A stretch of 64,000 bases of DNA from Microglena sp. YARC (GCA_022414725.1 CM039462.1:117445966-117509965); one strand, 5' to 3'. Counted from the stretch's first letter, positions 22,030-51,922 are shown. The notes: a model not told the origin generated them from the sequence alone. Translations and numbers: made by a program.

Positions 22030-25000
22030 CCCCCCCGCACACACACAAGCACACACACTAACCCAGCCCCCAACCACCAATGCCACCCATCCACCCAACC
22101 ATCACATCACACCCACACCCCCACCACCATGTCCTCTCCAACCCATCCACCTGCCACCCATCCGACACCACAACCACCCTTATCCTGCCCAGCCAAACCA
22201 ACTCCCCATCCACAATCCACCCACCCCACCGCCACCACACCACCACCACCCTTACTCTCCACCAAACCACCACCCAGATCCACCGTCCCCGCCACACACC
22301 ACCCCACCAACACTAACACCCTTACCGCTCCCACCTAAACAACCCACCCATCCACCCAACCACGCCGCCACGTCCCCCCACCACCAACACCACCCACCTT
22401 ACTCCTCCACACCAAACCCCCCCATCCACACATCCACCCGCCGCCCCACCTCCCCCACCATCACCACCACCACCACCACCCTTACTCCCTACCAACACCA
22501 CCCACACATCCACACATGCCATCCCCACACCACCCCACACCACCACACCACCACCACACCACCCTTACTACCTCCCCCAAATCCAAACCCACTCCATACA
22601 GCACCCCACACCACCACCACCACCACCCTTACTCCTCACCACCAAACCACCACACATACAGCCGCACCCCACCACCACCACCACCAAACCACCTTACTCC
22701 TCCCACAGTTGCCAAACCACCCACACATCACACATCCCCGCCAACCGACCCTCACACCACTACCACAAATCCACCACCCTTAACTCCTCGCAACCAACAC
22801 AACCACAATCCACACATCACAGCCCCACCCCAGACCATACACACACCCTTAACACCTCCCACCTTAAACACCACCATCCATCACATCCACCCGCCACCCT
22901 GCCAGCCACACCACCACCACCAACCACGCCTTACTCCTCCACCAAACCAACCACCCATCCACACATCACACCCGCCACCTACCACCACCACCGCACCACA
23001 CCCTTACTCCTCCCACAAACCCCACCCACGCCATCCACCCGTCCACCCGCAACCTGCCACCACCACACCACCACCACACCACGACCACCCACCCTTATCC
23101 TCCACCAAAACCGCCACACCATTTACCACATCCACAGCCCACCCCACCACCCGCACGCACCACCACCACCCTAACTCCTCCCACCATACCACCCACCCAT
23201 CACACAACAATGCCACTTCCGCCATCCACCGCGACAACACCAACCCACACCGACCCTTACTCCTCCCACCAAAGCCACCCACACCATTCACACATCCACC
23301 ACCACCCCACCACACCAACACCGACCACCCCACCCTTACTCCTGCACCAAACACCACCCACACACATCCAGACCCGCCATCCACACGAACAACCACCACC
23401 ACAACTCCACCCACCAACCATCCACTTATCCACACATCCACCTGCCACCCACCACACACCACCACCACACTACCACCACACCAAAACACCCACCGCAATT
23501 CTACCCACCACCAGCCACCACCCTAACCGCACCCCACCCTCAACCCCACAAACCTCCACTTACACCGCCACGCAACACCACCGAACCCTCACACATCCAC
23601 CCTTACTCCTCCCCACCAACCACCCCCACACATCCACACATCCACCGCAACCACCACAACAAACCACATACCACCCTTACTCCTCCCACCAAAACCACCC
23701 ACCCATCCACCCATCCACCCGCACCCCCACCACCACCACCACACCACCACCACCACCCTTACCCTCCCACCAACCACCCACACATCCCAACAACCACACA
23801 AACACCGCCACCCAACCCCACCCGCCACCACACCACCACCACCCTATACCCTTACTCCTGCCCACACAACCGACCCTACCACCCATCCACCCATCCACCC
23901 CTCCACCCCACCGACCACCACAACCACCACCACCATACCTACTTCCAACAAACCACCCACACATCCACCATTCGACCCACCACCCCCACCCCACCACCAC
24001 CACACCACCACCAACCCACACACACCACCACACCATCCCGACACCACAACACATCCACACATCCACCCGCCACGCAACCGACCACCCTACCCTCGCTCAC
24101 CACCACCACACCAACCCACGTCACCCCACCACCACCACACCACCGACCCACCCTTACTCTTCCACCACAAACCAACCGCACACATCCACACATCCACACC
24201 GCGCTACACATCCAACCAAAACACCTAACCCATCACCTGCCTACCCCACGACACCACAACAACCCACCACGTCACGACACTTACTCTCCATCCAAACCAC
24301 CCACCATCCACACCCATCCACCCCACCCCAACCACCACTACCACCACCAACGCTTACTCTCCGCACCACCCAACCACCACCCTTCACTCTCACATTTTCG
24401 GTTCAGATTAACCAAACCACCATCACATCACACATCCAACACGACGGCATTACTCTCCCAACCTCACCCACCCCACCACCCGCAACCCACACCCACCCTT
24501 ATCTCCTCCCACCAAAACCACCCACATTTACACCAATCCACAGCCAACCCACCCAATCACCACCACCACAACCTACCACCCTTTACTCCTCCCATCATAC
24601 CACCCACCCATCACACTCCAATCCCACCCCAATCCCACCCGACCAACCACCACGCACCAACCAACCCTTACTCCTCCCACAAACCACCACCCCATCCCGG
24701 GGCCGCCACACAACACCACCCACACCACCACCACCCTTACTGCCTCCAATCACCAACCCTCCAGACCCACCACCCCACCCACCACCACCCTTACTCCTCC
24801 ACAACCACCCACACATCCACACCGACCCACCACGCAACCAACCGACACCACACCACCACCACCCTACTCCCTCCAACCAAAACACGCCCAGCCCACCACA
24901 TCCAATTACGCACACCATTCCACCCGCCACACATCAGCACCACCAACAACCTTAATCCTCCCACCAAACCACCCACAGATATGAGTACATCCACCCGTCC

Positions 25001-28000
25001 CCAACAACCCCATCCTTACTCCTCCCACCAACCACACATCACATCCCACTTATCATCCACATCGTCACGCTGCCACCGACCCACCCTCCAACCTGCGTCC
25101 TTAACACACACCCACATCTCCCCCTTAACGCCTCCCACCAACCACACCACAACTCGACCATGCCACAGGACCGTGCTTCCACCGACCAGCCACCACCCAC
25201 CCCCTTAACCAAAACACACACATCGCACACATCCACAAATTAACGACCAAACACGCTCCCCATCCACCTGCCACCCACACCACACCACCACCACACACAA
25301 TCTTAACTCCTCCACCAAACCACCCACATCACACGTCCAACCGGCCGACCTCCGAATTTCACACCCCACCCAACCAACCACCACCACCCACCAACTCACG
25401 CCTTACTCCTCCAAACCACAAACCACACACCCATGCCCACATTCCACATGCCACACACCCAGCGCACCCCACACCACCACCCAACGAGCCTCTCCTCCAC
25501 AAACCACCCAACCCAATCCACGCCGTACCGCCACCCACCAACACCACACAACACCAACACCCTTATGACTCCCTCCACCAACAACACCCATCCACATCAT
25601 CCATCTCCTGCCCAACTCCTCCCCAACCACCACCACCAGCCAACACCCTTTAACGCCTCCACAACCACCACACCTCACACCAACATCCACCCATCCACGG
25701 CCGTCACCGCCCTACCACGCACCACCACCCCACCGACCACCACCCTTACTCCTCCCACCAACCACCCATCTTTTCTGTATATTCACCATCCACACATCCA
25801 CCACCACCCACCCCGCCACCCGCACCACCAACACCACCCACACCCTTACTCCTCCCACTAACAAACCACCAAACCCATCCAGCCGCCACCCACCCACCAC
25901 CACACCACGAGCACCACCACCCTACTTCCTGCCCACCAACTCACAACACATCCGGCCGCCACCCACCATCCACCACCACCACGCACCCTTACTCCTCCCA
26001 TGTTCGTCCAAACCACCCACACATTGCCAGCACATCCACTCCGCCACGTCCACCACCACACACACAACACCACCCTTACTCCTCCAACAAACCACCCACC
26101 ACATCCACACATCCACGCGCCACAGTCGCTCCCACCATACACCACCTGAGACCACCCTTACTCCACCAAACCACACCACGCCCAACCACCCACTCTCCAC
26201 CAAACCACCCCATCCACTCACCACCCACCCACCTTACTCCCTCCCAGATTCCAAACCACACACACATCACCATCCACCCGTCACCACCACCAACACTCAC
26301 CACCCTTCTCCTGCCAAACCATAACACCCACACATCCACGTACGATCCAACCGCCACCCCACCACCACACACCACCTAACCACCGCTTAACTCTCCACCA
26401 AACGCACCACACAGCACACCACCACCACCACCACCCTCTTCCTCTCTCCTACAAACCACCCACGACATCGACCCCACCAACCCCCACACCAACTCTCCCA
26501 CCACCAACCCCACCACTGCACCACACCACGCACGCCCACACCCTTACTTCTCCCACCAAACCCCACCCATCCACACATCCAACCTGCCCCGGCTACCCCG
26601 TCCACAACCACAAACAACGCACTTCTCCCTCCACCACCACCCACCCATCCCACCCATCCACCCGCCACCGACACCGTCCAAGCGACCCCACCCCCACCAC
26701 TACCAACCCTACTCCTGCCACCAAACCCACCCATCCACCCGTCCAAACATCCACCGCCCCACCCCCACCAACACCACCCACCAACACGCCTTACTCCTCC
26801 CACAAACAATCCAATTATCCACACATGCCCACCTGCCAACCCCACCAACACAACCACCACCACCCAACTACCCTTTATACGCTCCCACCAAACCACAGCA
26901 CACATCACCCCATCCACCCGTCCCCACCTACCACCCTACACCACCACATCCTTACTCTCCACGTCCTAACCACCCACACATCCAACAGATCACCCGCATA
27001 GAAGTCACCACCACACCAACCCCACCCTTCTCCTCCCAACCAAAACCACTACCTCACACTTCCCACATCCCCGCCACCCCACACACCACCACCACACCTA
27101 CCACCCTTAACTCTCCGCACGCGAAACCACCTACCGCATCACCTGCCACCCCACCTCCACCCCACACCACCACACCACCACCACGCAGCCCTTACTTCCT
27201 CCACAACACCCACACATTCACCGTCCGAGCGCCACCCACCACCCCCCCACCCAACTCACCAACACCACCACACCCACCACTTAATCCTCCCAACCAAACC
27301 ACCCAACCCATCACTTAATCCCAGCCGCGCCACCTCCACCTGCCACCACCACCCACAACCACCCCACCCTTACCCTCCTACCCTACTACCTCCCCACCAA
27401 CCCACCCCCAACCCACCATTCACACACTCCACCCAGCCCACCTACCACCCCACAACACAGCCCACACCACATACACCCTTACTGCCTCCCACCCCAAAAC
27501 CACCAACACGCATACGGCCATCCAGCTTGCCACGCGCCACCACCACACCGACACACCACCTTACTTCAACCACCACCCACCCACCCTCTACCCTCCACCA
27601 AACCCACCACACACCCATCCTCACCCACATCAACAACTGCCACCCACCACCACCGCACAACCGCCACCTCTCCTCCCACCACCCACCCCACCACCCATTC
27701 CCACCCATTCACACCACCACCACCACCCTTCTTCTCCCACCACAACACCCACACATCCCACACATCCCTCTGCTCACCACCACTCGACCAACCACCACAC
27801 CCACCATCCACCCCTAACCAAACCACCCACCGCATTACACATCCACCAGCCACCCCCCCCCCACCACCACCACCACAAACCACACCCTACTCTCCCATTC
27901 CAAACCACCCACCATCCACAATCCCCCCGCACCATCCGAACCGACAACGACCATCCACCAACTCCTTAACTTCCTCCGAACAAACCAACCCACATCCACA

Positions 28001-31000
28001 CATGCGACAACATCCACCACACGCACCCCACCACCACCCCACCACCCACCAACTAACCACTACTTACGCCTTACTCCACCACCCCACCACCACCAACCCT
28101 TAACTCCCCAAACCACCCCCCTCACCACATTGCAACCGCCCAACACCGACACGGCCACCACCGCTAAACACAACCCACTCACCACCTACCACACCAACTC
28201 CACACATCTTACCGTCCAACCACCACCACCTTACTCCTCCCACAAAAACATCCACTTACATTCCACCACATCCACTGCCCAACCACCACAAACCCATCCC
28301 CACACAATCGAACTACCGACCCTTACGCCCTCCACTAAACGACCCACGCCATCCACGCCGTTCCACACATCACCACCCCATCTCACCCTCAACACCCACC
28401 GCCACCACCACCACACACCACCCTTATCTCCTACCAACCAAACATGTCACTCACACCATCCACACACCAAACCGCCACGCCACCGCACCACCAACCACCC
28501 ACCACTTTACTCACCCTCCACCACACCACCCACACATTACCCAACTCCCACCGCCGCCAAACACCTTCCCCCATCCCACCCCCACCCCACCACCACCACC
28601 ACCACCACCACCACCCTTACACCTCCACCCCACCCTAACCACCCACACATCCACACCACCACCTTACTCCTCCACCAAACAATCCACTTATTCACACCAT
28701 CCCACCTGCCAACCAACACACAACCCACCAACCACCAAACCACCACTTGACTCCCCCACACAAACCAACACAACCACATCACGCCATTCCCACCCAACAT
28801 CCACACATCCCACATCCCCACCACCACCCCAACCACCACCTCACCACCTTACTCCTCCCACCCAAACCACCACACATCACCACATCCACGCAGCCCACCT
28901 CACCCACCGACCGACAACACTCCGAACCCAAACTTCCCTTACTCCTCCATCAAACACCCCCATCCACCATCACCCCGCCAACCCCCCCCCCCACCACCAC
29001 CACCCGTTACTCCTCCCACCAAACCACCACCACATCCACGTCCAACGCCAACCCCACCCCACCCACCACCACCACCACCACCCACCACCCCCTACTCCTC
29101 CCACCAAACCACCACCCACACATCCACCCCCATCCACCACCATCCCACCCACCCACTACACCACCACCACCACCACCAAACCCTACCCTCCACCAAACCA
29201 CCAAACCCATCCAGCCCGCCACTCCACCACCACCATCACCCTCTCCACCAAACCACCAACACATAACCACCACCACCACCACCACCACCGTACTCTCCAC
29301 CAAACCACCCACACATCCACACATCCACCCGCCACCCCCCACCCCCCCCACCCCACAACTTAACTCCCCACCAAACCACCACCCTCCCACCATCCACCCC
29401 CACCCCACCATCACCACCACCCCTCCTCCCACCAAAAGGACACCCACCCACCACAATCGTCCACCCCAACCACCACCACCACCACCACCCTTACTCCTCC
29501 CACCAAACCACCCACACATCCACACATCCACCCTTTACCTGCCACCCACCACCACCCACCAACCCACCACCCTTACTCCTCCCACCAAACCACCCACACA
29601 TCCACACATCCAACCGCCACCCCACCACCCGAAACCACCACCACCACCACCCTTACTCCTCCCACCAAACCACCCACTTCTCCCACCAAGACAATCACTT
29701 AACACATCCACCCGCCACCACCACCAACCACACCACCACCACACCACCAAATACCCTTACTCCTCCCACCAAAACCACCCACCCTCCACAATTCCACCCG
29801 CCACCCACTACCACCACTACACCACCACCCTCCCTCCCACCCATCACCCCACACATCCACACATCCACCCGCCACCCCACCCCACCACCACCACCACCAC
29901 CACCCTTACTCCTCTTACCAACCAAAACACCCCAACCACCCACACATCCACAGCCACCCAACCCCCCCACCACCACACCAGCCACCACTCTTACTCCTCC
30001 ACCAAACCCACCAACCCATCCACCCGCCCACCACCCCCCCCCACCACACCAACCTTACTCCTCCCACCATACCCACACCACCCCCTCCACAACATCCACT
30101 AACGTTTCCACCCACCACCCGTCCACCGCCCTTACCCTACCACCACCCACCACCACCGCCACCCTTACTTCACCCATCCAACCCGCCACCACCCACCCCA
30201 CCACCCAACCCGCCACCCTTACCCCACCACCACCACCAACCACCCTTGTATCCACCCATCCCAAACCCCCACATCCACACGTCCACCGCCACCACCACCA
30301 CCACCCCACCACCACCACACCACCACCACCACCCGCCACCACCCTTACTCCTCCCACCAAACCACCCACATCCACATCCACCCACACAACCACCACACCA
30401 ACTCCACCCTTCCCACCAAACCACCCACACATCCACCCATCCACCCAACACATCCACCCCACCTTCACCCCCCACCACCACCACCACCACCACAATCCAC
30501 ACATCCACACCACCACCATTACTCCTCCCACCAAACCAATCCCACACATCCACACCACCACCACCACCACACCAACCCTTACTCCTCCCACCAAACACCA
30601 CACATCCCACCACCCGCCACCCCCACCACCACCACCCTCCCTACCCTCCCACCACCCACCCTTACTTTTCCATCCAAACCATCCCACCCCCATCCACCCG
30701 CCACCCCACCCACCACCCAACAACACCACCACCCTACTCCTCCCACCCAAACCACCCACACATCCACCCACCACCCGCCACCCCACCACCACCACCACCA
30801 CCACCCTACTCACCCACCAAACCATTCCCACGCACCCGCCACCCGCCACCCCACCACCACCACCAACCACCACCCTTACTCCTCCCACCAAACCCACCAC
30901 CCGCCCCCCCCCCACCAACCACCACCCCCGCCCCCCCCCCCACCACACCACCACCACCACCCTTACTCCTCCTACCCCACCCACACATTTCACCCTCCAC

Positions 31001-34000
31001 CCTCCACCTCACCACCACCAACCACCACCACCACCTTACTCCTCCCACCAAAACCACCCACACATCCAACACATCCACCGAGCTACCCCCACCCCAACCC
31101 ACTACCACCAACCACCTCTTACTCCTCACACCAAACCACCCCACCATCCACACATCCACCCCACCACCAACAAACAACCAACACCACCTCACCACACCCA
31201 CAACCAAACCAACCCAACACCACACATCCCACCACTCTTCACCAAACCTGACCACCCACATCCCACACATCCACCCACCCATCCACCCCACCCCACCAAC
31301 ACCAAACACCACCACCCTTACTCCTCCAAGCCACCATCCACCACCCACCCCCACCACCACCACCACCACCCACCTCCCTCCCACACAAACCAACCCACCC
31401 ATCCACCCGCCACCCGCCACCCCACCACCACCACAACCACCCTACCCTGCCCACCAAACCACCACATCACACCACCCGCCCCCCCCCCCCACACCACCAC
31501 CACCCTTATCCACCAAACCACCCACACATTCACCCATCCACCCTTTCCACCTCACCACCGACCCCACCCTTCTCTCTACCTCCCACCAAACCACCCACAC
31601 ATCCACCCGCCACCCACCCCAACCCAACTCCACCCGCCCACACCACCCACCCTCCACCTCACCACCCACCACCACCACCCCCACCACCACCACCACCACC
31701 GTACCACCCCACCCACCACCACCTTACTCCTCCCACCAAACCACCCCACCACCTTATCCACACATCCAACCTGCCAACCCCACCACACAACCACCACCAC
31801 CAACTACCCTTTACTCCATCCCACCAAAACAACCACCCACACAACCACCCATTCCCCCCACACATCCACCCGTCCACCCGCCAACCCACCACCACCACCA
31901 CCACCCCCTTACTCCTCCACCACCACCACTCCACACATACACACATCCACCCACACATCCACCCTTATTCAAACCACCCGCCCACCACCACCACCACCAC
32001 CCCTACCCTTACTCCTCCACCGAAACACCCACACACCACCTTATCCACCCAAACCATCCACTTACCGCCCACCCCACCTACCACCCACACCACCACTCTT
32101 ACTCCTCCCACCAAACACCACCACCACCCACACATCCACACCGTTCCACCCACCCCACCCCACCCATCCACCCACCACCACCACCACCCTTACTCCTCCC
32201 ACCAACCACCACTCACCCACCACACATCCACCCACACATCCACCCGCCACCCCACCACCCCCACCACCACCACCCCACCACCCTTTACTCCTCCAAACCA
32301 AACACCCACCCATCCAACACATTCCAACGCCACCAGCCACCACCCCCCAACCACCTTACTCCTCCAAACCCCACAACCCATCCACCGCACCAAACCACCA
32401 CCAACCACCACCCTCCACCCTCCTCCCCTTCCACTTACCATCCACCAGCCACCACCACCACCCCCACCACCCACCCAACCACCATCCTTATACTCCTCCC
32501 CCACCAACCCACACATCCACACACCATCCTACACATCCACCCACCCACCACCCACCCGCCCACCCCAACACCACCAACACCACCACACCAACACCCTCCC
32601 TCCCCACCCATCCACCCGCCACCCGCCACCCTTACTCCTCCACCAAACCACCCACCCATCCCCTCCACCCGCCACCCACCACCATCCCCAACACCCTAAA
32701 AAACCACCCACACATCCATCACATCCACGCCACCAACCCACCACCACCACACCACCAAACCACCCTCACCCCCCTCACCACCACACCACCACCACCAACC
32801 ACCCACACATCCACCCACCCCACGCCTTACTCCTCACACCAAACCACCCACCCATCCAGCTGCCACCCACCCCAACACACCACCACCCTACCCTCCCACC
32901 AAACCACCACCCACCAACAACCACCACCCTACTCCTTCCATCCACCCACAAACCGTTCCCCCACCCCCACCACGCAAACCACCACCCTTACCACACATCC
33001 ACCTCCTCCACATCCACCACATCCCACCCGCCACCCCACCACCACCACCCCCCAATCCACCCGCCACCTCACCACCACCACCACCACCATCTCCTCCCAC
33101 CAAATCCACCTACCCACCAACCACCACCCACCAACAACTTTACCACCACATCACCACCACCCACCATCCTTACACCTCCCACCAAACCACCCACAGACAT
33201 CCACCCACATCCACCCGCCACCCCCACCCCACCACCACCACCACCACCACCACCACCTTACTCCTCCACCAAACCAACCGCACATCCACACATCCACCTT
33301 TGCCCACCCCACACCACCAACACCACCAAACTACCACACCCCCTTACTCCTCGGACCCAAACCTCCCCACACATCCACCCATCCCACCGCCACCCCCCAC
33401 CACACCACGACACCCTTACTCCTCCCACCAAAAGCCCCCCACCGATCACCCGCCGACCGCCCACCACCACCACCACCACCACCCTTCCTCCCACTCCTTA
33501 CAACCACCAAACCCCCCACATCCCACACCCCCACCCCACCACCAACCACCACCACGCATCCAACCACCCTTACTCCTCACCACCACCCACCACACACCAC
33601 CTCCCAACACCCACTTCCCACCCAACCCCCACACACCACCAACCACCCTCCCAACCAACCTCACACACCACCGCCAACCCCCCACCACCCACCACCACCA
33701 CCCCTACTCCTCCACCAAACCCATCCCAAAAAACCACCACCCGCCGTCCGCCACCCCCCCACACCACCCACAAACCAACCAACCACCACCACCCTTACCC
33801 TCCACCGCCCTCCGCTACCAAACCACCACCACCACCACCACCCTTACTCCTCCCACCAAACCACCCACACATCCAAATGCCCACCCCCCCCCACCACCAC
33901 CACCACCCATACCATCTCCCACCAAACCACCCACACATCCACCATCCACACCGCCACTCCCACCACCAACACCACCCTTACTCTCCCACATCCCACACAT

Positions 34001-36775
34001 CCACCCCCACCCCACCACAACACCACCACACCACCACCCTTACTCCTCCCACCAAACCAACCCACACATCCACCCCACACCCACCACCCCACCACCACTA
34101 CCACCAACCCACCACCGCACCCGGCCACCAACACCCAAACCAAACCCCACCACCAACACCCGCCGTCCGCTACCCACCACCCCACCAACACCCTTACTCC
34201 CTCCCACCAATCCACACATCAGCCACCCATCACCCGCCACCCACCCACACCACCACCCACCACCACCCTTACTCCTCCACCAAACCACCCACACACCCCC
34301 CCACCCGCCGTCCACCCCATCGCCCCCCCCACCACCACCCACCCCCTTACTCCCTCCCACCAAAACCACCCACACCACAGCCACCCGCCACCCACACCAC
34401 CACACCACCACCACCCTTACTCCTCCCACCAAAACCACCCACACCCATCTCCCACCATTACCCTCCAAACTACACCACCACCACCACCACCACCACCACC
34501 CTAAAACGTCGCTTACCACCACAAGCTCACCCTTACAACCCAAGCGCAAAGCCACCCAGCCAACATCCCGCCGCACCCCATCCACATATCCACACCACCC
34601 ACCACCACCACCCTTACTCCTCCCACCAAACCACCCACACATTCCACCCTCCACCCGCCCACCCCACCACCACCCACCACCACACCACCCTTACTCCTCC
34701 CACCAAAACCACCCACACATCCACCACCACCACCCCCCGTCCACCCACCCCCCCCCACCCACACCACACCACCACCACCAACCCTTACCCCTCCCACCAA
34801 ACCACCAAACACATCACCCATCCTGCCAACCCCACCACCACCACCTCCCAGCCGACCACCACCCACACCTGTCACCTTGCCACCCTCCACCAAACCTACC
34901 CATTTCACCACCCACCACATCCCCCCGTCCACCCGCATCCCCCCCCCACCACCACCCACCACCCCTCCCACCACCACCAGACCACCCACCCACCACCATC
35001 ACCACCACCACCCTACTCCTCCACCCAAAACCACCCCACACATCCACCCATCACCCGCCACCCACCCCCCCTTCACCACCACACCACACCCTTACTCCTC
35101 CCACCAAACCACCCAACACATCCACCCATCCACCCCAACACCACCCCCACCACCAACCACCACCACAAACACCACCACCCGTCGCACCGGCCTCCCCCCC
35201 CCCACCACCCCACCACCCTTACTCTCCCACCAACCACCCACATCCACATCCACCCGCCACCCCGGACCACCACCACCACCACCACCCACCATACTCCTCC
35301 CACCAAAACCTCCCACATCCACCCGTCCACCGCCACCCCCCCCCACCACCACCACCACCCTTTACTCCTCCCACCAAACCCCACCCACACATCCACACAT
35401 CCCCCCCCCCCCACCACCACCACCACACCCACACCACACAATACACCCTTACTCCTCCCACCAAACCACCCACACATCCACACATCCACCCGCCACCCCC
35501 ACCCGGCGACCACCCAGACTCACACACCACCACCACCACTCGTCCACCACCACACACAACCCAATCACTCCACCGGTACCTTCCTCCCACCCGCCACCCC
35601 CCCCCACCACCACCACCCACCACCCTTACTCCTCCCACAACCACCAACCACACCCCCCCCCCCCCCCACACATACCCAATCCAGTCAACCCAACATCACA
35701 CCCCCCCTTTACTTCCTCCACCAAACCACCCACACAATCCACACATTCCACCCGCCACCCCACCACCACACCACCACCACCACCCCTTACTCCTCCCACC
35801 AAACCACCAATCATCCACACATCCACCCGCCCACCCTCAGTGCCCTGCCACACCCACCACCACAGACACCACCCTTACTCCTCCCACCAAACACCCACCC
35901 ATCCACCCATCCACCCCCCACGCCACCCCACCACCACCACCACCACCACCACCACCACCCTTACTCCTCCCCACCCAAACCACCCAATCATCCACACATC
36001 CACCCGCCACCCAACACCACCACCCACCACACACCCACCTTACTCCTGGGTAGTCCACCAAACCACCCACCCACATCCACCCATCCACCCGCCACCCCAC
36101 CACCACCACCATCACCACCACCACCCTTACTCCTCCCACCAAACCACCCAATCATCCACATCCACCCGCCACCCAACACCAACCACCCACACCTTACTCC
36201 TCCACCAAAAAACCACCCACCCATCCACCCATCCACCCGCCACCCCACCACCACCCATCCCACACCACCCTGACCACTTACTCCTCCACACCAAACCACC
36301 ACCCTCCTCACCCATCCACCACACCCTTACCCTCCCACCAAACCATCCACTGCCACCACCCCACCACACCACCCACACCACCACCACCTTACCCTTACCT
36401 CCTCCCACCAAACCACCCAAATCATCCACAAATTTCACCCAAATCCACCCGACCACATCCCTCAACGGCCACCCCACCACCACCACGACCACCCTTACTC
36501 CTCCCACCAAACCACCCACTTCATCCACACATCCACCTGCCACCCCACCCACAACCACCACCACCAACTTTCACCTTACTCCTCCCACCAAACCACCCAT
36601 TCATCCACACATCCACCCGCCCACCCCACCCCACCACCACACACCAACCACCCTTACTCCTCCCACCAAACCACCCATTCATCCACACATCCACCCGCCA
36701 CCCACCCCACAACCACCACCACCAACCACCTTACTCCTCCCACCAAATCACCCACCCATCAACCCACACCCGTTT
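22030..36775. repeat. 14.8-kb CCA-rich minisatellite
   Basis: The unit is about 60-75 bp: CTTACTCCTCCCACCAAACC, then CACCCACACATCCACACATC, then CACCCGCCACC and a CCA trinucleotide run of variable length. Some 200 copies fill the interval with no unique interruption. Many copies differ by one-base gaps or additions. If the flanking exon copies belong to one gene, this whole block is an intron with the C-rich strand as the sense strand. Confidence 0.95.
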
Positions 36776-36781
36776 GAACAG

Positions 36782-50395
<13,614 letters not shown>

Positions 50396-50650
50396 ACTCA
50401 ACCCCTGCTCCCCCAATGTCACCACCACCCACCACTCATCTCCACCCACCAACCACTACTCATCACCACCCACCACCCATTACCCCCCCAACCCCCCCAA
50501 CCCAACCCAACCCAACGCAACCCAACCCAACCCAACCCCCACCAACCCAACCCAACCCACAAACACACAAACACACAAACAAACAAACACACACACACAC
50601 TCACACACACACACCAAACTCCCCCACCCCCACCATCTACAGCTAACTCC
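50396..50650. repeat. CCACCA, CCCAA and CA low-complexity DNA
   Basis: CACCCACCACTCATC-like units, then about twelve CCCAA pentamers (complement of the 41.2-kb array), then CAAACA and CA runs. Confidence 0.88.
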
Positions 50651-50654
50651 CGAG

Positions 50655-51363
50655 GCTTCCTTGATCAAAATGATGATGATGATGATGATGATAAGGAGGA
50701 AAAAGAAATGATGACGGAGCTGATGAGGTTAAGCTTGCCGATGTAGTGGATATGGTGAAGGAGCAGTCTAGCATCACTTACACCTTCGGCTAGTTCCTGT
50801 GTAAGGCATGAGTGGTGAAGATACTGATGAGGAGGAGGAGGAGGGGGGGGAGGGGGGAAGGAGGAGGAAGAGGAGGACAAGGAGGAGGAGGAGGAGGAGG
50901 AGAAGGAGGATAGAAGAGATGATGATGGAGCTGATGAGGTTAAGCTTGCCAATGTGGTGGATATGGTGAAGGAGCAGTCTAGCATCACTTACACCTTCGG
51001 CTAGTTCCTGTGTAAGGCATGAGCGGTGAAGATACTGATGATAAGGAGGAGGAGGGGGGGAGGGGGGAGGAGGAGAAGAGGAGGACAAGGAGAGGAGGAG
51101 AAGGAGGATAGAAGAGATGATGATGAAGCTGATGAGGTTGAGGTTTCTGATGCGGTGGACATGGTGAAGGACCAGTCTAGCATCATTTACACCTTCGGCT
51201 AGTTCCTGTGTAAGGCATGAGTGGGGAAGATGCTTATGTTGATGATAATAAGGAGGGGCAGGAGGAGGAGGAGGAGGACGAAAGTGATGATGGTGAGGTT
51301 GAGGTTTCTGATGTGGTGGATATGGTGAAGGAGCAGCCTAGCGTCACTTGCACCTTCAGGTAG
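50655..51363 (+). repeat. Four tandem copies of a coding C-terminal tail
   Basis: Units of about 165-210 bp each contain GAG/GAT-rich DNA, a conserved peptide tail, a stop and TTCCTGTGTAAGGCATGAG. Tails end at stops 50791, 51002, 51200 and 51361. They read VVDMVKEQSSITYTFG in copies 1 and 2, AVDMVKDQSSIIYTFG in copy 3 and VVDMVKEQPSVTCTFR in copy 4. Copy 2 keeps one frame from the acidic run to the stop; copy 1 is shifted by one base. The first unit has an acceptor-like CCCGAG and a leader GFLDQNDDD like the other acidic exons, so these are alternative or relic terminal exons of the same gene. Conserved peptide with mostly conservative changes suggests past coding constraint. Confidence 0.7.
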
Positions 51364-51381
51364 TTAGTTCATGTATTAGGC

Positions 51382-51594
51382 CTCTTTCAGTGATATACAA
51401 TGGTTTAGTGGTATACTAAGTCACTTTAAGAATGAAGAGTCAGGGGTTCGACTCCCCCTTCAGTCGCTCTTGGCGTTGCTGGCCGTCGTCAACCGCGATG
51501 GTAGCTTGTCCAGTTGAGGTAGGAGACCGCTCCCCACCCACGTACGACGGGCTCCTTTAACACCACGCCACACTAGGCGTTATCGTTACCTTTT
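51382..51594 (+). mobile_element. tRNA-derived SINE, copy 2
   Basis: A 213-bp full-length copy of the same family as 49975, with a perfect 17-bp target duplication TAGTTCATGTATTAGGC (51365-51381 and 51595-51611). B box GGTTCGACTCC is intact; the 3' hairpin is slightly altered (CACGCCACACTAGGCG). It lies immediately downstream of the last TFR stop. Confidence 0.92.
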
Positions 51595-51611
51595 TAGTTC
51601 ATGTATTAGGC

Positions 51612-51922
51612 AAAATTAGTTTGAGATACTGATGATGAGGAGGAGGAGGAGGAGGAGGAGGTAGAGATGGTGAAAAGGGTAGTCATTCAATCCCTTTGTC
51701 GACTGATGAAAATCAATGAGGTCACCACCACCACCACACACCACCACACCACCAGCAACAAAAACACACACCACCATCACCAAAAATAACACAAACCACC
51801 ACACCACCACACACCGCCACCACCACCACACACCACCATTCACACCACCACCACCATTACACACCACCAAAATGACAAATGATGAGGTCAAGGGATTGAC
51901 AATTAGGAGGAGGTTGCTAATG
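51612..51922. other. GAG-rich remnant and CCACCA array
   Basis: A short GATGAGGAGGAGG stretch resembling the acidic tails is followed by CACCAC-type low complexity (51722-51870). No intact coding tail was found. Confidence 0.6.
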
